64,000 nt of DNA from Hedera helix. Taxonomy: Eukaryota > Streptophyta > Magnoliopsida > Apiales > Araliaceae. Below the pieces are notes generated by a model, which was not told where the DNA came from, ran no database searches, and saw nothing but the letters and a program-made list of their open reading frames with translations. Positions 35,701 through 48,000 of the stretch are shown here, one piece after another; position 1 is the stretch's first letter, and the number at the start of each line of letters is the position of its first letter. A program made the translations under genes and the position numbers. The stretch spans positions 16,438,875 through 16,502,874 of the forward strand of contig OX359273.1 of the NCBI GenBank assembly GCA_947179155.2, read 5' to 3'.

Positions 35701-36250
35701 ATACTTTCTTCATCATGTTCATCAGTTCCGGATCGGTAGCTTGAGCAGCTTTAATTTTATAGATTAAAGCCGGTTCTACTCCCACGTGAACAATCTTCGA
35801 GTGGGTCCCTGGTGTCTTTAGCTCTATCTCCATCTTTTGCAAGTTGTACAGAATACGCTTTTGTGTTGTTAGCAGTGCACTTGTACTCGCATAAGATCTT
35901 CTGCTCAAAGCGTCAGCTACAACGTTAGCCTTTTCCAGGTGATACTGGATTGTGTATTCATAATCCTTCAAGAGCTCAAACCAACGTCATTGTTGCATGT
36001 TGAGTTCCTTCCGGGTGCAGAAATACTTGGGACTTTTATGATCCGTATAGATATCCACTTTCTCTCCGTACAAGTAGTGTCTCCAGATCTTCAACGCGAA
36101 AACGACTGCTGCCAACTCTAGATCATGAGTAGGATAATTTTTCTCATAATCTTTGAGTTGTCGAGAGGCATAGGCTATAACCTTTCCATGTTGCATAAGG
36201 ACACAACCTAGACCTTTGCCTGAAGCATCGCTATATATGACGAATTCTCC
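35699..36250 (-). pseudogene. A2 RNase H domain (degenerate)
   Basis: Two adjacent minus-strand frames carry MQHGKVIAYASRQLKDYEKN, YPTHDLELAAVVFALKIWRH, YTDHKSPKYF and then ANVVADALSRR. These are the standard gypsy RNase H motifs, including the His/Asp region near its C-terminal end. A stop after KELNMQQ separates the pieces. Confidence 0.8.
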
Positions 36251-36436
36251 TAATCCTGATGGTATGGTCAGAACAGGAGCTGAAATAAGTCTCCTCTTGA
36301 GTTCTTGGAAACTTTTTTCACATTCCTCGCTCCATACGAATTTTGTACTTTTCCAAGTCAGCTGAGTTAATGGAGTGGTGATTTGAGAAAATCCTTCTAC
36401 GAATCTCCGATAATAACCAGCTAATCCTAGAAAACT

Positions 36437-37248
36437 TCAAACTTCGGTTACTATTTTGGGTTGTTCCCAATTTAGTATCGTTTCAATCTTCGTAGGATCG
36501 ACTGATATTCCCTGACTAGGAATCACATGCCCAAGAAACATGACTTCCTCAAGCCAAAACTCACATTTCTTCAACTTGGCATATAATTTATTCTCAAGGA
36601 GCTTTTGGAGTATCAATCTCAGGTGTTGTTCATGATCCTCACGACTCTTGTAGTATATGAGGATGTCATCAATAAAGACAACCACAAAATAATCCAAATA
36701 TTTCTTGAATATTTGGTTCATCATGTCCATGAAAGCTGCAGGAACATTTGTTAGTCCAAAAGACATGACTAAGAACTCATAATGCCCATAACGAGTTCTG
36801 AAAGCAGTCTTTGGAATGTCCTCAACTTTAACCTTTAACTGATGATATCCAGAACGGAGATCAATCTTTGAGAATTGTTGAGCACCTTGTAATTGATCAA
36901 ACATGTCATCGATCTGAGGTAACGGGTACCTATTTTTTTTATGGTGACATGGTTCAATTCTCGGTAGTCAATACATAATCTCATAGTCCCGTCTTTCTTC
37001 TTCACAAATAGAACAGGAGAACCCCAAGGTGATGCACTCGGACGAATGAAACCGGTATCCAACAATTCTTGTAGTTGGACTTTTAACTCTTGAAGTTCAA
37101 TGTGAGCCATTCGGTATGGGGCTTTGGAAATGGGCTTAGTACCGGGTTCAAGGTCAATACAGAATTCAATTTCTTGGTTTGGGGGTAAGCCAGGAAGTTC
37201 CTCAGGAAAAACGTCAGGAAACTCATTAACAATGGAAATATCATTCAA
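36437..37248 (-). pseudogene. A2 reverse transcriptase (frameshifted)
   Basis: Two overlapping minus-strand frames together cover RT. 36835-37248 has FPDVFPEELPGLPP, ISKAPYRMA, SPWGSPVLFVKKKDG and RLCIDYRELN. 36437-36904 has FSKIDLRSGYHQLKV, FRTRYGHYEFLVMSFGLTN and VVFIDDILIYYKS. FIDD (near 36670) is the catalytic YxDD-type box. A frameshift near 36900 separates the N-terminal fingers from the palm, so the copy is dead. Confidence 0.88.
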
Positions 37249-37270
37249 GTTTGAAATATTTTTGTTGAAA

Positions 37271-37978
37271 TCAGTGACATGAGCTAAAAAGGCTTAACAA
37301 CCATTTTTCAATAAATGAATGGCTAGAAATAACAGTTATAGATTTCAATGGTTTAGTTGCTTGAATTTGCATGACAGGTTGATTAGGAATATGAAAACTA
37401 ATAATCTTATGAAAACAATCAATTTTAGCATGATGGGTAGTCAACCAATCAATTCCTAAAATCACATCAAATTCATGCATCTCCAAAAAAATAATGTTAA
37501 CAGGTAATGTGAGGTTGTTGATTTGAACTAGGCAAGATTTATAGACAGTAGATGTGATAGATATTTATCCCAATGAGGTTTCAATTGATAAGACAATGTC
37601 TAAGTTTTCAATAGTCAAATTTAAACGTTGAGTACATATAGGTGAGATAAAAAAATGGATAGAGCAAGTATCCAACAGGGCATAAACTTCACAAGAATTT
37701 ATGAATAGCTTACCGGTTATCACCTTATTCGGTTTCTTGACTGTTATCGTCAAATCGAATCCCGAATACTTCATTCGGATCTTCACGCATTTCAACCATG
37801 GGAATACCACTGAATAATTCTCTAGCAAACTGTTTCTCGGGTTCATCAACTTCATCAGTAGTATCATACCAATAATTTCCATTAAAATAGTATTTTCGAT
37901 AGACTGCAGTTTCCATGATGTGACTAACTTAACCTGAATTCCTCTAAATTGTAACGCCCAAAAGTATAGGAACATCAT
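37271..37978 (-). pseudogene. A2 aspartic protease (degenerate)
   Basis: 37565-37978 contains VYALLDTCSIHFFIS followed by QRLNL, the retropepsin active-site region with Cys where the invariant Gly of D-[ST]-G should be. 37271-37486 continues with FDVILGIDWLTTHHAKIDC, the conserved second half. The frame is broken between them. Upstream frame MMFLYFWALQF is probably not part of the original gene. Confidence 0.75.
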
Positions 37979-38152
37979 TTTTAAATAATCTTGAAAATCA
38001 TAGCTGGAACACCATAAATCCCAAAGACTGATATGAAAAGTCCATAAATTCTGATCCTTTGTTATAGAGCATAACCAGGTGATATGACTCTCCCAATTAG
38101 TGAGCAGATTAAAGGCAATAATTTCCGCAAGTTCATCACATCCTTTAATTGC

Positions 38153-38344
38153 TTATAAGAAAGGATCTGGAACGACTTTAGTAGAGCTTTCACTTTTATC
38201 CTCTTTGGATAGAACACGCATAATTTTTGCCTTAGGCAAATGATTCAACTCTGAGTTTGTAGGAAGATTATTCGTCGCCTCTTGTTTTGCAGCTACATTC
38301 GTTTCGGTCAGTTCATAGTTAACCTCCAGATTTCCAGATGCCAT
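38153..38344 (-). pseudogene. A2 gag N-terminal remnant
   Basis: Starts MASGNLEVNYELTET, the counterpart of the A1 gag start, 188 bp from the PBS. It stops after 63 codons. The capsid core and zinc knuckles expected before the protease are absent: only about 175 bp separates this stop from the protease frame, so most of gag has been deleted. Confidence 0.55.
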
Positions 38345-38531
38345 ACTTTAACTGTGATCACAAAATAAATGTTAGTTTAAACAAACTGACTCATCACTTC
38401 ATGTCCCTATATTCAAATCGACTCATTAGATAACAAAATTTAATTTAGGTAGGACACACTAGTGACGTATTCTATTCGTCTATCTCCTTTTAGTTCTAAC
38501 CCCAGATCTCCATTAAAGACCATATCCCTAA

Positions 38532-38543
38532 GCTCTGATGCCA
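38532..38543 (-). promoter_or_regulatory. Primer-binding site of element A2
   Basis: Minus-strand TGGCATCAGAGC, one change from the tRNA-Met-type PBS, two bases from the LTR end at 38546. Confidence 0.85.
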
Positions 38544-38545
38544 AC

Positions 38546-41500
38546 TGTGACACCCCCAAATCTGGGCCCACACAGCCCAAACTTGAGTTATCAAAAGACG
38601 ACAACAAAATTATTATAAGGTAGTACAACGTTTAACAATAAAATGTATAATAATACACAACTAAGTGTTCACTATTATTGCCACACTATTTTACAACATG
38701 TGAAGACTACGATAGCTATCTGTCGGACTCTCACTCCATCCCCGGCTAGACCCAGCTACGTTCTCATCTCCTGTGGAAAAACAATGGAACAAAAGAAAGG
38801 GCGAGCTCAAATAGCCCAGTAAGGAATATCATTCTTTTCGCACTCTTAAATTTATTACGGTAAGGGGTATCATTCTTTTCATCATCATAAATGGTATTAT
38901 TTTCTTACTACAGTAAGGGATGTCATTTTCTTTCATACTCTTAAACTTACTACTGTAAGGGATTATCATTCTTTGATTCTCGAAAATAATATCGTTTCTT
39001 TCTAGTGTCATTTATTTTCATGTATTAAATTGTGGGAATAACCTTACGGCGCAGATTACCGCCTGTTAGTGAATAACCTTTTGTATTAATTCCTTATTAA
39101 TCTCTGAGAATAACCTTACGGCGCGGATTACCGCCTGTTTGGTAAATAACTCTTTGTATTCAAATTCCATTAAATTGTGGGAATAACCTTATTGCGCAGA
39201 TTACCGTCTGTTGGTGAATAACCATTTGTATTTATTTCTTATTTGTCTCTTGCGAAAATAATTTATCTACACAAATTATCACATGATACTTTTATTTCAT
39301 ATTCGTTTGTAATATCATTTTTTTCATATTTGTAAGTGATATTATTTTTCATTATACTCATAAGGGATACTATTTTTTTCATCATCCATTATTTAAACTT
39401 ACTATGGTAAGGGATATTAATTTCCTTCACCTTTTGTTAATCAAACCTGCTACGGTAAGGGATATTATTTTCTTTCAGACTCCTAAATCGAAACTTATTA
39501 TTGAACTATTGCTTCTATAATTCCTGAAAATATTATATGCTATAATTCCTGAAAATATTATATGTTCCATAATAGTTGCATTTCACCATTTCAACTGAAC
39601 CTTCCTATTTTCTGAACCTTTCTATTGAACTATAACCGTTATTCTGAACTGTGGATCTTGAATATCATTTTTGAATTTCACTCCATCCCCGGCTAGACCC
39701 AGCTACGTTCTCATCTCCTGTGGAAAAACAATGGAACAAAAGAAAGGGCGAGCTCAAATAGCCCAGTAAGGAATATCATTCTTTTCGCACTCTTAAATTT
39801 ATTACGGTAAGGGGTATCATTCTTTTCATCATCATAAATGGTATTATTTTCTTACTACAGTAAGGGATGTCATTTTCTTTCATACTCTTAAACTTACTAC
39901 TGTAAGGGATTATCATTCTTTGATTCTCGAAAATAATATCGTTTCTTTCTAGTGTCATTTATTTTCATGTATTAAATTGTGGGAATAACCTTACGGCGCA
40001 GATTACCGCCTGTTAGTGAATAACCTTTTGTATTAATTCCTTATTAATCTCTGAGAATAACCTTACGGCGCGGATTACCGCCTGTTTGGTAAATAACTCT
40101 TTGTATTCAAATTCCATTAAATTGTGGGAATAACCTTATTGCGCAGATTACCGCCTGTTGGTGAATAACCATTTGTATTTATTTCTTATTTGTCTCTTGC
40201 GAAAATAATTTATCTACCCAAATTATCACATGATACTTTTATTTCATATTCGTTTGTAATATCATTTTTTTCATATTTGTAAGTGATATTATTTTTCATT
40301 ATACTCATAAGGGATACTATTTTTTTCATCATCCATTATTTAAACTTACTATGGTAAGGGATATTAATTTCCTTCACCTTTTGTTAATCAAACCTGCTAC
40401 GGTAAGGGATATTATTTTCTTTCAGACTCCTAAATCGAAACTTATTATTGAACTATTGCTTCTATAATTCCTGAAAATATTATATGTTCCATAATAGTTG
40501 CATTTCACCATTTCAACTGAACCTTCCTATTTTCTGAACCTTTCTATTGAACTATAACCGTTATTCTGAACTGTGGATCTTGAATATCATTTTTGAATTT
40601 CACTCCACATCATGTTGACAATTTGGACATTATTTGAATCTGCACAAAGTAAACTTCTAATACTTATTGTTTATCCTGTTTCTTCTGTTCATCATTTATA
40701 CCATTCTAATCATCCAAAATCAAGTTGTTGTGAATATCTGTGGCCGGGGGCACAGATGCGATATAATTGTTGAACAGATGATAGGTTAAAGGCGATATAA
40801 TAGGTTAAAGACGATACATCTGTTCGGTGTCTTTTATGACACGTGGTGAATGTTTTCTTTGGCCCATAGTGCAAAGATGAACTATTGTTGGTATGATTAT
40901 GACCAAAGGTTGAATCTGGTATAATCATGACCGTTTGTGTTATATTGAATATCTTTGGCCCGTAGTGCAAAGATGAACTGTTGTTTGGTATGATTATGAC
41001 CAAAGGCTGAATTTGGTATAATCATGACCGTTGGTGTTATATTGAATATCTTTGGCCCGTAGTGCAAAGATGAACTGTTGATTTGCATGATTATGACCAG
41101 GAACTGTGATTTGTATTATCATGACTAATGGTATTTCAGATGATAAAAGTTGATGATGTTTTTCCTAAAAAGAAAAGCGAGTGGATATTATAGTTTACAT
41201 TATTCTTCTAATAGATTGATCATTCCGCTGCTATTATTGATCTGAACATTGGTCAAGAATTTAACTGCATTTTTTGATATAAACCTTGTAGTCTATTGTA
41301 TTCTATCAAGAACTCAACTGTTGAAGGCTAATGATAACTTATTCGTCATTATCTTAGTCATGATATTTCTTACTGGGCTATTTGAGCTCACCCTTTCTTT
41401 TGTTCCATTGTTTTTTCACTGGAGATGAGAACGTAGCTGGGTCTATCCGGGGATGGAGTGAGAGTCCGAGGGATAGCCATCGTAGTCTTCACATGTTATA

Positions 41501-41646
41501 AAATAGTGTGGCAATAATAGTGAAGACTTAGTTGTGTATTATTATACACTGTATTGTTAAACGTTGTACTACCTTATAATAATTTTGTTGTAGTCTTTTG
41601 ACAATTCAAGTTTGGGCTGTGTGGGCCCAGATTTGGGGGTGTCACA
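38546..41646. mobile_element. Rearranged (fold-back) 5' LTR of element A2
   Basis: The first ~285 bp (38546-38832) are the LTR's PBS-proximal end in the expected orientation (TGTGACACCCCC...). From about 38820 to 41646 the same LTR family runs in the opposite direction and ends ...GGGGGTGTCACA. Both ends of the block are therefore the same LTR terminus, giving terminal inverted repeats of about 285 bp. The switch is at a shared TAAGGAATATCAT (38820-38832). Inside, 947 bp are tandemly duplicated (38731-39677 and 39678-40599). The normal U3 end (CTTACA) is missing. Confidence 0.8.
38731..40599. repeat. Tandem duplication, 947 bp and 922 bp, nearly identical
   Basis: Copy 1 is 38731-39677, copy 2 is 39678-40599, both starting at TCACTCCATCCCC. 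They differ by a few substitutions and by one 25-bp unit ('tataattcctgaaaatatta...') that is doubled in copy 1 (39516-39565) and single in copy 2. The boundary word TCACTCCA also occurs at 40600, consistent with exchange at that 8-bp match. Confidence 0.92.
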
Positions 41647-43282
41647 GTCATGCTATTCGATGTATATATGGCGAGAAGGCGATTCTTTTCTCATAGTAGA
41701 TCGGATAAGTAGAGAATGTTAAGGTAGGTATGTCTTCTTAAAACTCACACGTATAGTAAGTTCGTGACTCATGGTCGTATGGTGGAACCCATCAGCGAAT
41801 GAACGATTTTGATCTGACTAGGATAAGTTCCTTAACCCATATGATTGTGGTAAGTTCCTGAACTCATAATGTGTGGTAAGTTTGATGAACAGTGAGTGTG
41901 GGTAGAGTTAAGTAGCGATATTAGAGCTATACTATATGTAGTTATTAAGCTGAAAAAGAATGCGGAGGAAAAATTTGAGGTGTTAAGATATTGCAAATCT
42001 TCTAGCCATACTAGACTTTGAAATTCTTAAAATCGTGCCAAATTCGCACTTTTGTGCTTTTGAAAAGACAAATGAATTTTCTTGTTTTATTATTAAGTCA
42101 CAGTAACAGGAGAGGTGGAGAAGTCCATCATTACCTGTGATGATATGATAAAACCATAAAATAATTTTCAGTATTTTAAAACGTTTAAAGAAGGGTCTAT
42201 GCTAATTATTTTGGCTAGACAAATTGATTTAAAAATATCAAAATGTATTTTATATGTCATTAATGCATTTAGTGCAGAGATGATAAACGATGGAGTCATC
42301 AATGCAGAGTAACCTAGTGTTGGATGTGATCATAGTATCGTTAGCCCACTATGGTATGATGTAGTATGACAAAGTCACAAAATGACGGAATCCTCAATGT
42401 ACTGTAGAGACAGTGCGATATCATGACGTCATAAAATAATTTTTAATATTTTGAAACGTTTAAACAAGAGTCTATGTTAATTATTTCGGCTAGACAAATT
42501 GATTTAAAAATACTAAAATGTATTTATAAAATCATCGCACGCCATTAAAGCCATGGTGTGGAGATGAAAATGACGAAATCCTCAATGTACGATCAGGACT
42601 ATTCGGTATTATGAAGTCATGCAGTAATGATGGAATCTTCAACGCATTGTCATGACGATGTAGTATCATGAAATTCTATAAATGAATTATAGTTATTTTT
42701 ACTAATCTAAAATGATTTTCAGTTCGTAATATACGAACAGTTTAATGACGTGAGCCTATGCCATTTATTTTGACTGGATATCTTTGGTAGGAAATGGTTC
42801 AAGTTTTATTTCCTAGCCAAATTATTTTGATACAGAATTTTGTAGTAAGTTCGAGGTGAACAATAGTAGAAGAAGATATATTTTTGTCGGCATATAGCTC
42901 CGACTTCACTCACAAAGATTAAACATTATTCATGACGTATGGTACGATAGGGTGATTCCTAGCGTAGTATCTTTGTGGTGAAAGTGTGTTTATAGTCTTA
43001 TGACTATTAAAGGTTACAGTAGAAATACTTGCTAACCTAGTACATAGTTCATGGTCTTTATGACCCCTTAGCATATTATGAAAGTTTTAATGAATATTTT
43101 GATTTTTAATTTATTCTTCTACAAGATATTCTAATATTTTGGAATTGTAGGTTAGAAGTATGAACTTCCAAGAAAAGGTTGGTCATAGAATTTGATGAGA
43201 AAAAAAAATCTTCAGAGATGAAAATTGTTAGAAATAAGTATGATGAAATTTCAGGGACGAAATTCTAATAAAAAGGGGTGAA
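41647..43282 (+). mobile_element. Non-coding internal region of element C2
   Basis: No ORF on either strand, but landmarks match element B's internal DNA on the opposite strand: 'gtaagttcgtgactcatgg', 'gcgaatgaacgattttgatctgactagg', 'cttaacccatatgattgtgg' (41740-41900 versus 27087-27245) and two or three ~270-bp units starting 'tctatgctaattattttggctagac' (42200, 42472, degenerate 42750). At 43258-43282 'gacgaaattctaataaaaaggggtgaa' is a typical gypsy 3' end with polypurine tract, directly before LTR C2. Confidence 0.65.
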
Positions 43283-44140
43283 TGTAATATCCCAGATATT
43301 TACAAGAATTATAGATAAGATTTTAAATATTAATTAAATGTTATGGTTTAAAACCTAGAGTTAGAGACGTGAGATGTATAGAAAATAGTTAAACATTTTT
43401 TTTAACATAATTTATTTGTTAGAAATTAAATGTGAGAATATTATAAGGATGGATGTGGAGAATTTATTACGGAAATAAATTCAATTAAGAAGTGAAGGTA
43501 GTTATATATATATATATATGATGCTTGTTAGCTAAATAAGATGATGTGTGAAGTAAATTAAATACTCAATAAAACGAATAAATTAATTAGCTTAAGTATG
43601 GATTAAGAAGGAAAGTCATGTAATATAATTAATTGAGTTAATTATATGAGTCCTGAATTAAAGTTATGATTAACAAATAGAGAAGTGAAATATTATCTAG
43701 AATGACAATATTAAGAAGTTAATTAATTAAATAATTAATTTAATTATTAAGTTGTTATATAGAGTTCATTAATGGATTTAAAACAAGCTCAATATGAGAA
43801 TATTTGCTTGAAGGTGGGCAATTAAATAATAAGCCAAAATGTTATATTAATTAATAGTCCAAGAGGTAATTAATGTAGGTCCAATTAATTAATGTTAGCA
43901 AGTATTGTATATAATGGGATGGTAGTCCAATTAAATAAATTACCTAGCCCAAGTTATGAAAGATGTGTGAGTTGTGTGGGTAACCCAAGTAATTAAATAA
44001 GAAAGCCCAATGCACAATAATCTATGTAGCCCAAACACATAAAATTCAAATGTTGGTCAATGTGTTGGGAAAATTTTTTCAAGTATTGTTGAGTGTAGAG
44101 AATTAACTAATGTACGGTTAATTGAATAACCCTAGTTGGT
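43283..44140 (+). mobile_element. LTR C2, first part
   Basis: Starts TGTAATATCCCAGATATT directly after the polypurine tract. About 857 bp follow without coding features, until gag-like sequence of element E begins near 44140. The LTR seems to continue at 51532. Confidence 0.6.
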
Positions 44141-44970
44141 GGCCAAGAGAGTTCAAGGGGGCGATGAACCTAGTGGAAGCTTAGGATTGGGTCATTGAAA
44201 TAGAAAAGGTTTTTGAAGTAGCTAACATAGCAGAAGAACATAAGACTGCCTTTGCTACTTTTATGCTAAAAGGGGGAAGCAAATTATTGGTGGGTGGCCA
44301 ATATAGGAAGATTGGGAACATGTACTGCATCGTGGGAGAAGTTTAAAGAAATTTTCTTCGAGGCGTATTTTCCTCCAGTAACTCAAGACATGATGGAAGT
44401 GCAATTTCTGGAATTAAAGCAAGGAAATATGACGGTGGCCGAATATGCGGCAAAGTTTAATGAGCTAGCAAGGTTTACGCCACACCAAGTAGACACAGAG
44501 CAGAGGAGAGCAAGACGTTTTGAACGGGGATTGAAACCATGGCTTTACGACAAAGTTTTAATGTTTCAGCTTGGAACTTTCGCTGGGGTGATGGAAAAAG
44601 CTATTTTGGCAGAAGGAGGCAGTGATGCCATAACAAAGTTTAAGTAAGAGCAGTATGGCAAGAAGAAAGTTGACGGATCTAGGAAGGACGACAGCAGTGG
44701 AGGAAGCAATTTTAACAAACAAAAATGGGGTGGGGACAGTAATACAACTGTAGTGAGACAAGGTGAACAGTAAAAGAAAGTAGAACCGTGTCCTAATTGT
44801 GGAAAGGGACACTCAGGTGTTTGTTTGAAAGGAAGGAATGTATGCTTTAGATGTGGAAAGGAAGGACACATGGCACCAAATTGTCCAAACCCTAGAATGA
44901 GTCTCATGCTTTTACTGTGGAGAAACAGGACACCAGATAAAAGATTGCCCAAAGAAGAAAGCAGATGGAG
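44140..44970 (+). pseudogene. Element E gag (5' truncated, frameshifted)
   Basis: Gag-type sequence starts abruptly: WVIEIEKVFEVANIAEEHK, FATFMLKGG, then in a second frame (44294-44647) WEKFKEIFFEAYFPPVTQD and YAAKFNELARFTPHQV, the Retrotrans_gag core. A TAA at 44645-44647 and another near 44771 interrupt it. Three zinc knuckles follow: CPNCGKGHSGVC, CFRCGKEGHMAPNC and, after a frameshift near 44898, CFYCGETGHQIKDC. Gag would form the particle and bind RNA. The N-terminus, PBS and 5' LTR are missing. Confidence 0.8.
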
Positions 44971-45056
44971 GGAGCGGAAGTAAGGGAACTACTAGTGGAA
45001 AGCTGGCAATTACGGGACCTACACCACCAGGGAGACCGATAGCTCGAACATTTAAC

Positions 45057-48000
45057 ATGACAGTTCAGGACACGGTGGCATTAAAGGACGTGGTGTCAGG
45101 TATCATCCCTGTTAATGACGTAAATGCATATGTATTATTCGATTCGTGTGCTACATGCTCTTTCATTTCTGATGAATTTGCTAGGAAATTGAATTTGCTA
45201 CCAGTAAAGTTAGAAAGCGTATTGAATATCGAATTAGCAAACAAAGAAGTAATCCAGGTAGAAAATATTCATCGGGATTATTGTGTGACGATAAGAGGGT
45301 ATAAATTGTTAGTTGATTTAATTCCTATTCGGTTAGGAGAATTTGATGTGATACTGGGAATGGACTGGTTGTATAGCCATGGGGCAATGATTGACTGCCA
45401 GAATAAATGTGTAAACCTTCAGACTCCTACTAAGTCTAAGGTAGTATTTCATGGTAGCAAATCACCTAGGCAATCTTGTTGTTTGACAATGTTACAGGTC
45501 GGGAAGTTATTGAGAAAAGGGTGCATGGGGTATTTAGCTCATGTAGTTGATACCCGTATAGTAAGATCAGAATTGGGTCAGATACCCGTTGTAAGGGAGT
45601 ATGCAGATGTGTTTCCAGATGAGTTACCAGGCCTTCTACTAGACATGAAGATTGAATTTGTCATTGATCTTGTGCCAGGAACAACGCCAATTTCAAAGGC
45701 ACCGTACAGAATGGCCCCAGTAGAGTTAAAAGAGTGGATGATTCAGTTGCAAGAATTGCTTGACAAGAAGTATATTCAACCAAGTGTGTCTCCTTGGGGA
45801 GCGCCAGTGTTATTTGTTAAAAAGAAGGATGGCTCGTTGAGGCTCTATATAGATTTCAGAGAACTGAATAAGGTGATGATAAAGAATAAGTATCCGCTAC
45901 CAAGGATTGATGATCTGTTTGACCAGTTACGAGGAGCCAAATATTTTTCAAAGATTGATTTAAGGAGTGGTTACCACCAGTTGAAAGTAAGACCTGAGGA
46001 TGTACCTAAAACCGCATTTAGGACTCGTTATGGTCATTATGAGTTCCTAGTGATGTCGTTCGGGTTGACGAATGCTCCAGCCGCGTTTATGGATTTGATG
46101 AATCGAGTGTTCAAACCATATTTAGACGAATTCGTGGTGGTGTTTATTGATGATATATTGATTTATTCAAAGACTGAAGAAGAATATGCGGAACACCTAA
46201 GGATTGTGTTAGAGAAACTTAGGGAAGCTAAGTTATATGCCAAGTTCTTGAAATGCGAATTCTAGCTGCAAATAGTGCAATTTTTGGGGCACGTGATTGA
46301 TTAAGAAGGTATATCATTGGATCCAGCAAAAGTAGAGGCAATAATCAATTGGGAGCAGCCAAAAATGCCAACAAAGGTTCGTAGTTTTCTTGGATTAGTT
46401 GGATACTACAGAAGATTCATCAAAGACTTTTCGAAGTTGTCGGGACCTCTGACTAATTTAACAAGGAAAGCTGTGAAATTTGTATGGACTGATAAATGTG
46501 AAGAAAGTTTCAGAGATCGTAAGAAAAGGTTAAGTGAAGCACTTATGTTATCATTGCCGGATGATACCGGAGGATTTGTGGTATATAGTGACGCATCGTA
46601 TAAAGGATTGGGTTGTGTGCTAATGCGACATGGCAAAGTTATAGCGTATGCTTCTAGACAGTTGAAAGATTTTGAGAAAAGGTATCCAACCCATGATTTG
46701 GAATTAGCAGCCGTGGTTTTTGCTTTGAAAATATGGAGGCATTACCTGTATGGAGAAAAGTGTGAGATATACACAGACCATAAAAGTCTGAAGTATATTT
46801 TCACTCAGAAGGAACTGAATATGAGACAAAGAAGATGGATAGAGTTAATCAAAGATTACGATTGCGAAATTCTCTACCATCCAGGGAAAGCAAATGTGGT
46901 GGCCGACGCTTTAAGTAGAAAGGGTCGAGAAAGATTGGAAATGATAACCGTTCAGGGAGAGTTAATTAGAGAAATGGAAAAGTTGGAACTAGAGGTGAAG
47001 TATCCGATGGAATTGGAAGAGAAGTTATTTATGGTTGAAGCTCATCCAACATTACTGGATAGAGTGAAAGAAGCTCAGATGCAAGATCAAGACTGTGGTC
47101 AAATCAGGAAACGCATATCGGATGGAGAAAAGACAAGATTCAAGGTAGATAACAGCGGAATACTAAGATTGGAAGGGAGAGTATGGGTGCCATTAGTATC
47201 AGAATTAAAAGAAGAGATTTTGCAAGAAGCACACAGTTCGCGTTATTCAGTGCATCCAGGAAACACGAAGATGTACCAAGATCTTCGACAACACTTTTGG
47301 TGGCCTAACATGGAAACAGATGTAGCAGAATATGTAAGTAAATGCCTGACTTGTCAAAGAGTCAAAGCGGAACATCAAAGACCTAGTGGGTTGTTACAAT
47401 CACTAGAAATCCTGGAATGGAAATGGGAACATGTCACAATGGATTTTGTCGTAGGACTCCCAACTACGCAGAAAAGTATGATGCGATATGGGTTATAGTG
47501 GATCGACTGACAAAGTCCGCTCACTTTCTACCGATTAAAGTCAAATTCAACTTAGATCAACTTGCAAAACTATATATGAATGAGATCGTGTCAAGACATG
47601 GAGTTCCGGTATCAATTGTTTCAGATCGAGATCCATGATTCACGTCAAATTTTTGGAAGAGTTTTCAAGAGCGTATGGGTGCACAATTGAGGTTGAGCTT
47701 GGCGTATCATCCTCAAACAGATGGCCAAAGTGAAAGAACGATCTAGACGTTGGAAGATATGTTAAGAGCATGCGTAATGGACTTAAAGGGAAATTGGGAT
47801 GATCACTTGCCATTAGTAGAGTTCGGCTACAACAATAGTTATCATGCAAGCATTGAAATGCCACCTTATGAAGCATTGTATGGGAGGAAATGTAGAACAC
47901 CTCTCTGTTGGGATGAGGTAGGTGAACGAAAGTTGTTAGGACCAGAAATAGTGCAACAGACTGCTGGAATTGTCAAGGTGATAAGAACAAGACTTATAGT

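Noticed and set aside
38829..39958. Identical 60-codon minus-strand frames at 38829 and 39776
   Set aside because: They are the two copies of the 947-bp LTR duplication, not genes.
44566..44952. 128-codon minus-strand frame
   Set aside because: Antisense of the gag zinc-knuckle region of element E.
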